From positions 124,001 to 188,000 of the forward strand of contig JADKCL010000006.1 of assembly GCA_016718825.1 (NCBI GenBank): a stretch of 64,000 bases of DNA. Direction: 5' to 3'. Numbering within the stretch: position 1 is the first letter of the stretch; the number at the start of each line of letters is the position of its first letter. A model generated the notes under the pieces. That model ran no database searches, was not told where the DNA came from, and was given only the letters and a program-made list of their open reading frames with translations. A program made the translations under genes and the position numbers. Below are positions 62,094 to 64,000 of this stretch, in pieces. The DNA comes from Bacteroidota bacterium (lineage in GTDB: Bacteria > Bacteroidota > Bacteroidia > J057 > JADKCL01).

Positions 62094-63527
62094 ATGTCTC
62101 AAGAGATCCATGTCGACCGTCTGAATTGGAAGGCCTGCCGCAAGGCGTTGGAGGTGCGGTTTGAACGACCGGTTCCATTGGACTATCAGTCGGGAAACGT
62201 CGATTTGGAGGCCCTGATGAAGCATCTCTCCCCAATGGAAAATGACTTCTTCTGGCGGGGCCGCATTCTGATTGGACTCGAATTGAAGGCTGCGATCGCT
62301 GGCCAACTGGGCATGGACCCCACCGAATTGTTGCCGGAAACCCCAATGACCGGACTTTTTCCGCATCACGGGCGCAGGCAAAAATGGCAGGAATTGCAGG
62401 AAATGCTAACCTGGAAACTGCCACGAATCGGCTTGCCTGTCTGGGCGCAGTACATCTGGGGGGCAGTGTTGTTGGCGGGCTTTGTGATGATGTTTTTGTT
62501 GCCGCTCTGGGGACTGCTCGTTTTTTTCGGGGGGATCATCCTGAGTTTTCAAGTCGAAAAACGAGCCACCGCCTTTCAATATGCGACCTTGGACGAAACC
62601 TTGTCGGCGATGGTTCGCCAGAATTGGCCGGCTTTGGAACTCGGAGAAGGCGGCGACGATCGTTTGAGATTGGCATTCGCCCAAGTGCTCGATGCCCATT
62701 TTATCGCGCTCGATGATCCGCAAGCGGTATTTCCACGTGTTGTCGTCGAGGACCCGTTCACTCAAGTCCATCCCCAATGGCATATCCTGCAAGATGACCG
62801 CCTGCGCGAAACCTTTGACTTGGCAATGGTCCCCGGCGAATTGGTCGTGATCCGGGAATGTTATGTGGTGGGTCCATTGCCCGAAAATGACCGTTCTTGG
62901 AAAGCAAGGGCTGAGTTCATCCGGACTGAATACCAAGCTTCGGTCGAAAAATACAGCGAATGGGTCTTGAAACAGCTGGACCGGTTACAGCTTGCCGGGG
63001 AAGATGCTGAATTCAACCTTTGGTTTGGCGATGACTTGTTTTGTCAGGTCAATCTCTGGTTTGTCGTGAACCGCTGGGTTGAAAATGGAAGGAAGGGACA
63101 GCTATTCCGCGTAATTCCGCTTGAATCTGATGGAGGGAATCGCTGGCGGGGATTTGACGGGATCGGTGAATCCGGCATCTCGGCGGCGATGATTGCGCGT
63201 ATTCCATTTGAAAATGAGGATATCGAATTGGCCTGTGCGCTTTGGAAGGCCTTCAAGCAGCAAGACCGCAGCACCTTGACAATCTTGGCGAAAACAAAAA
63301 GCCCGTGTTTCAGGTGGTTGCCGGAGGTGGTTGAAGCACATTGGGCGCGATTCCCTGAAAATGGGGGAGAAGGTCAGCCGCAAGCCGCGCTGCGGCAAAT
63401 TCTGGCTGAGGGGAAAAGCACATTCGAGGAGATCTTTCAAGAATTCACGCGCCGACAGGGGATTTATGGATTCACTGACCTGCAAGTGAAAAGCCTGATG
63501 CGGGAATTGAAACAGGAACCGAATTGA
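62094..63527 (+). CDS. Membrane-anchored protein of unknown function
   Basis: 477 residues from ATG 62094 (MSQEIHVDRLNWKACRKALE). A helical N-terminal domain of about 110 residues (with an acyl-carrier-like LGMDPTELLPETP), two adjacent membrane helices (about 120-160: YIWGAVLLAGFVMMFLLPLW then GLLVFFGGIILSF), and a long cytoplasmic C-terminal region with many Trp and acidic residues. No family recognised. The frame upstream of 62094 runs through repeats and is not coding. Confidence 0.7.
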   Translation: MSQEIHVDRLNWKACRKALEVRFERPVPLDYQSGNVDLEALMKHLSPMENDFFWRGRILIGLELKAAIAGQLGMDPTELLPETPMTGLFPHHGRRQKWQELQEMLTWKLPRIGLPVWAQYIWGAVLLAGFVMMFLLPLWGLLVFFGGIILSFQVEKRATAFQYATLDETLSAMVRQNWPALELGEGGDDRLRLAFAQVLDAHFIALDDPQAVFPRVVVEDPFTQVHPQWHILQDDRLRETFDLAMVPGELVVIRECYVVGPLPENDRSWKARAEFIRTEYQASVEKYSEWVLKQLDRLQLAGEDAEFNLWFGDDLFCQVNLWFVVNRWVENGRKGQLFRVIPLESDGGNRWRGFDGIGESGISAAMIARIPFENEDIELACALWKAFKQQDRSTLTILAKTKSPCFRWLPEVVEAHWARFPENGGEGQPQAALRQILAEGKSTFEEIFQEFTRRQGIYGFTDLQVKSLMRELKQEPN

Positions 63528-63644
63528 CGGTAGGACTAAGATGGAGCAAAAGACCTTGACCATCACGCATTATGCCGGTATGCGCAACGAGAGAATTCAC
63601 AGAAATTCTTGTAGCTTGTAGCAATAAAAACGGATCGTATTGCC

Positions 63645-64000
63645 ATGAAATTCACCGTCAAATTGCTGTGTTTCCTGTTTCTGATCGTCGCGAAGGCGGG
63701 TAGCAGCATGGCTCAAGCACCTGAATCGGAGATTGGCCCGGTTGATTTGCGGTTGGTTCCCGAACGCGTCGACGACAAGCATCTCTATTCCTTGGAATGG
63801 GGGACACTTTATCATTACGGCGGCTTGCCGCAGGCTTCAGGCCATTTCAGGTTGGATGGGCAGCGGCTCGATTGGCCTTCGGGATTGAGATTTTATGCGC
63901 TGCAGTCTCTTCAAAAGCCATTTCAAGGCGGTCAGGGTACATTCGACCAGGGGAATTACTATTATTTCAACCACATCAACACGGATCGCAACGAAATTTT
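63645..64000 (+). CDS. Secreted protein, 3' end cut by window edge
   Basis: 118 residues visible from ATG 63645 (MKFTVKLLCFLFLIVAKAGS), signal peptide ending SMAQ. Then a segment with 'LRLVPERVDDKHLYSLEWGT' and 'GHFRLDGQRLDWPSGLRF'. Not recognised. Downstream part outside the window. Confidence 0.6.
   Translation, partial: MKFTVKLLCFLFLIVAKAGSSMAQAPESEIGPVDLRLVPERVDDKHLYSLEWGTLYHYGGLPQASGHFRLDGQRLDWPSGLRFYALQSLQKPFQGGQGTFDQGNYYYFNHINTDRNEI

Overview
The window looks like chromosomal DNA of a Bacteroidota bacterium, probably Saprospiria- or Cytophagia-like (class is a guess). The signs are secreted proteins ending in type IX secretion (T9SS) sorting domains (19657-21675, 5755-7827, 38408-40054), promoter boxes of the TAnnTTTG type, weak Shine-Dalgarno sites, many outer-membrane barrels and lipoproteins, and ECF sigma control of envelope genes. 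I found no rRNA, tRNA, CRISPR array or full insertion sequence. About 60 genes can be supported, two of them cut by the window edges (a caspase at the left, a secreted protein at the right).

Layout. 1-9.8 kb: two tandem caspase-like proteins, a tandem pair of 162-residue secreted paralogues, a large beta-propeller T9SS protein and a leucine-rich-repeat protein. 9.9-14.3 kb: TM2 protein, a MoxR-type ATPase coupled to a metallopeptidase-like/VWA protein, a deoxynucleoside kinase and a pRiA4b ORF-3-like protein. 14.5-18.7 kb: a tight nucleoside salvage operon (phosphopentomutase, two different purine nucleoside phosphorylases, pyrimidine nucleoside phosphorylase). 19-21.7 kb: an AT-rich operon of an M4 metalloprotease and a barrel protein. 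22.3-33.2 kb: a PP2C-like phosphatase and methionine aminopeptidase, with AT-rich accessory genes between them (lipoproteins, DMP19/DUF4375, orphan immunity-like proteins, a PPFQL-leader protein) and broken copies of both flanking genes.

33.3-37.3 kb is repeat-rich (21-bp tandem array, 44-bp hairpin repeats, MITE-like elements), with an XRE regulator/DUF2975 pair and a GH18-like protein. 37.3-48.7 kb: TerB-like protein, T9SS propeller protein, a two-gene RNA-repair-like operon (Thg1-like protein plus PNK-like kinase), a glycosyltransferase-like gene with a displaced copy of its 3' end, pdxH, cutA, VanZ, a transglutaminase-like protein, a MITE-like element and a VWA-like protein. 48.9-64 kb: lipoprotein, SRAP protein, hotdog thioesterase, two SDRs, YqgE, M2 dipeptidase, OmpA/TSP3 protein, TPR protein, a sigma / anti-sigma / barrel operon, and two secreted or membrane proteins.

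Two themes run through the window. First, three ordinary genes (map, a PP2C-like gene, a glycosyltransferase-like gene) each have a displaced fragment of one end 0.7-2.3 kb away, with accessory genes in between, as if small cargo had entered while the host reading frame was rebuilt. Second, many gaps hold tracts with a strict 7-nt period, often touching a stop or start codon.
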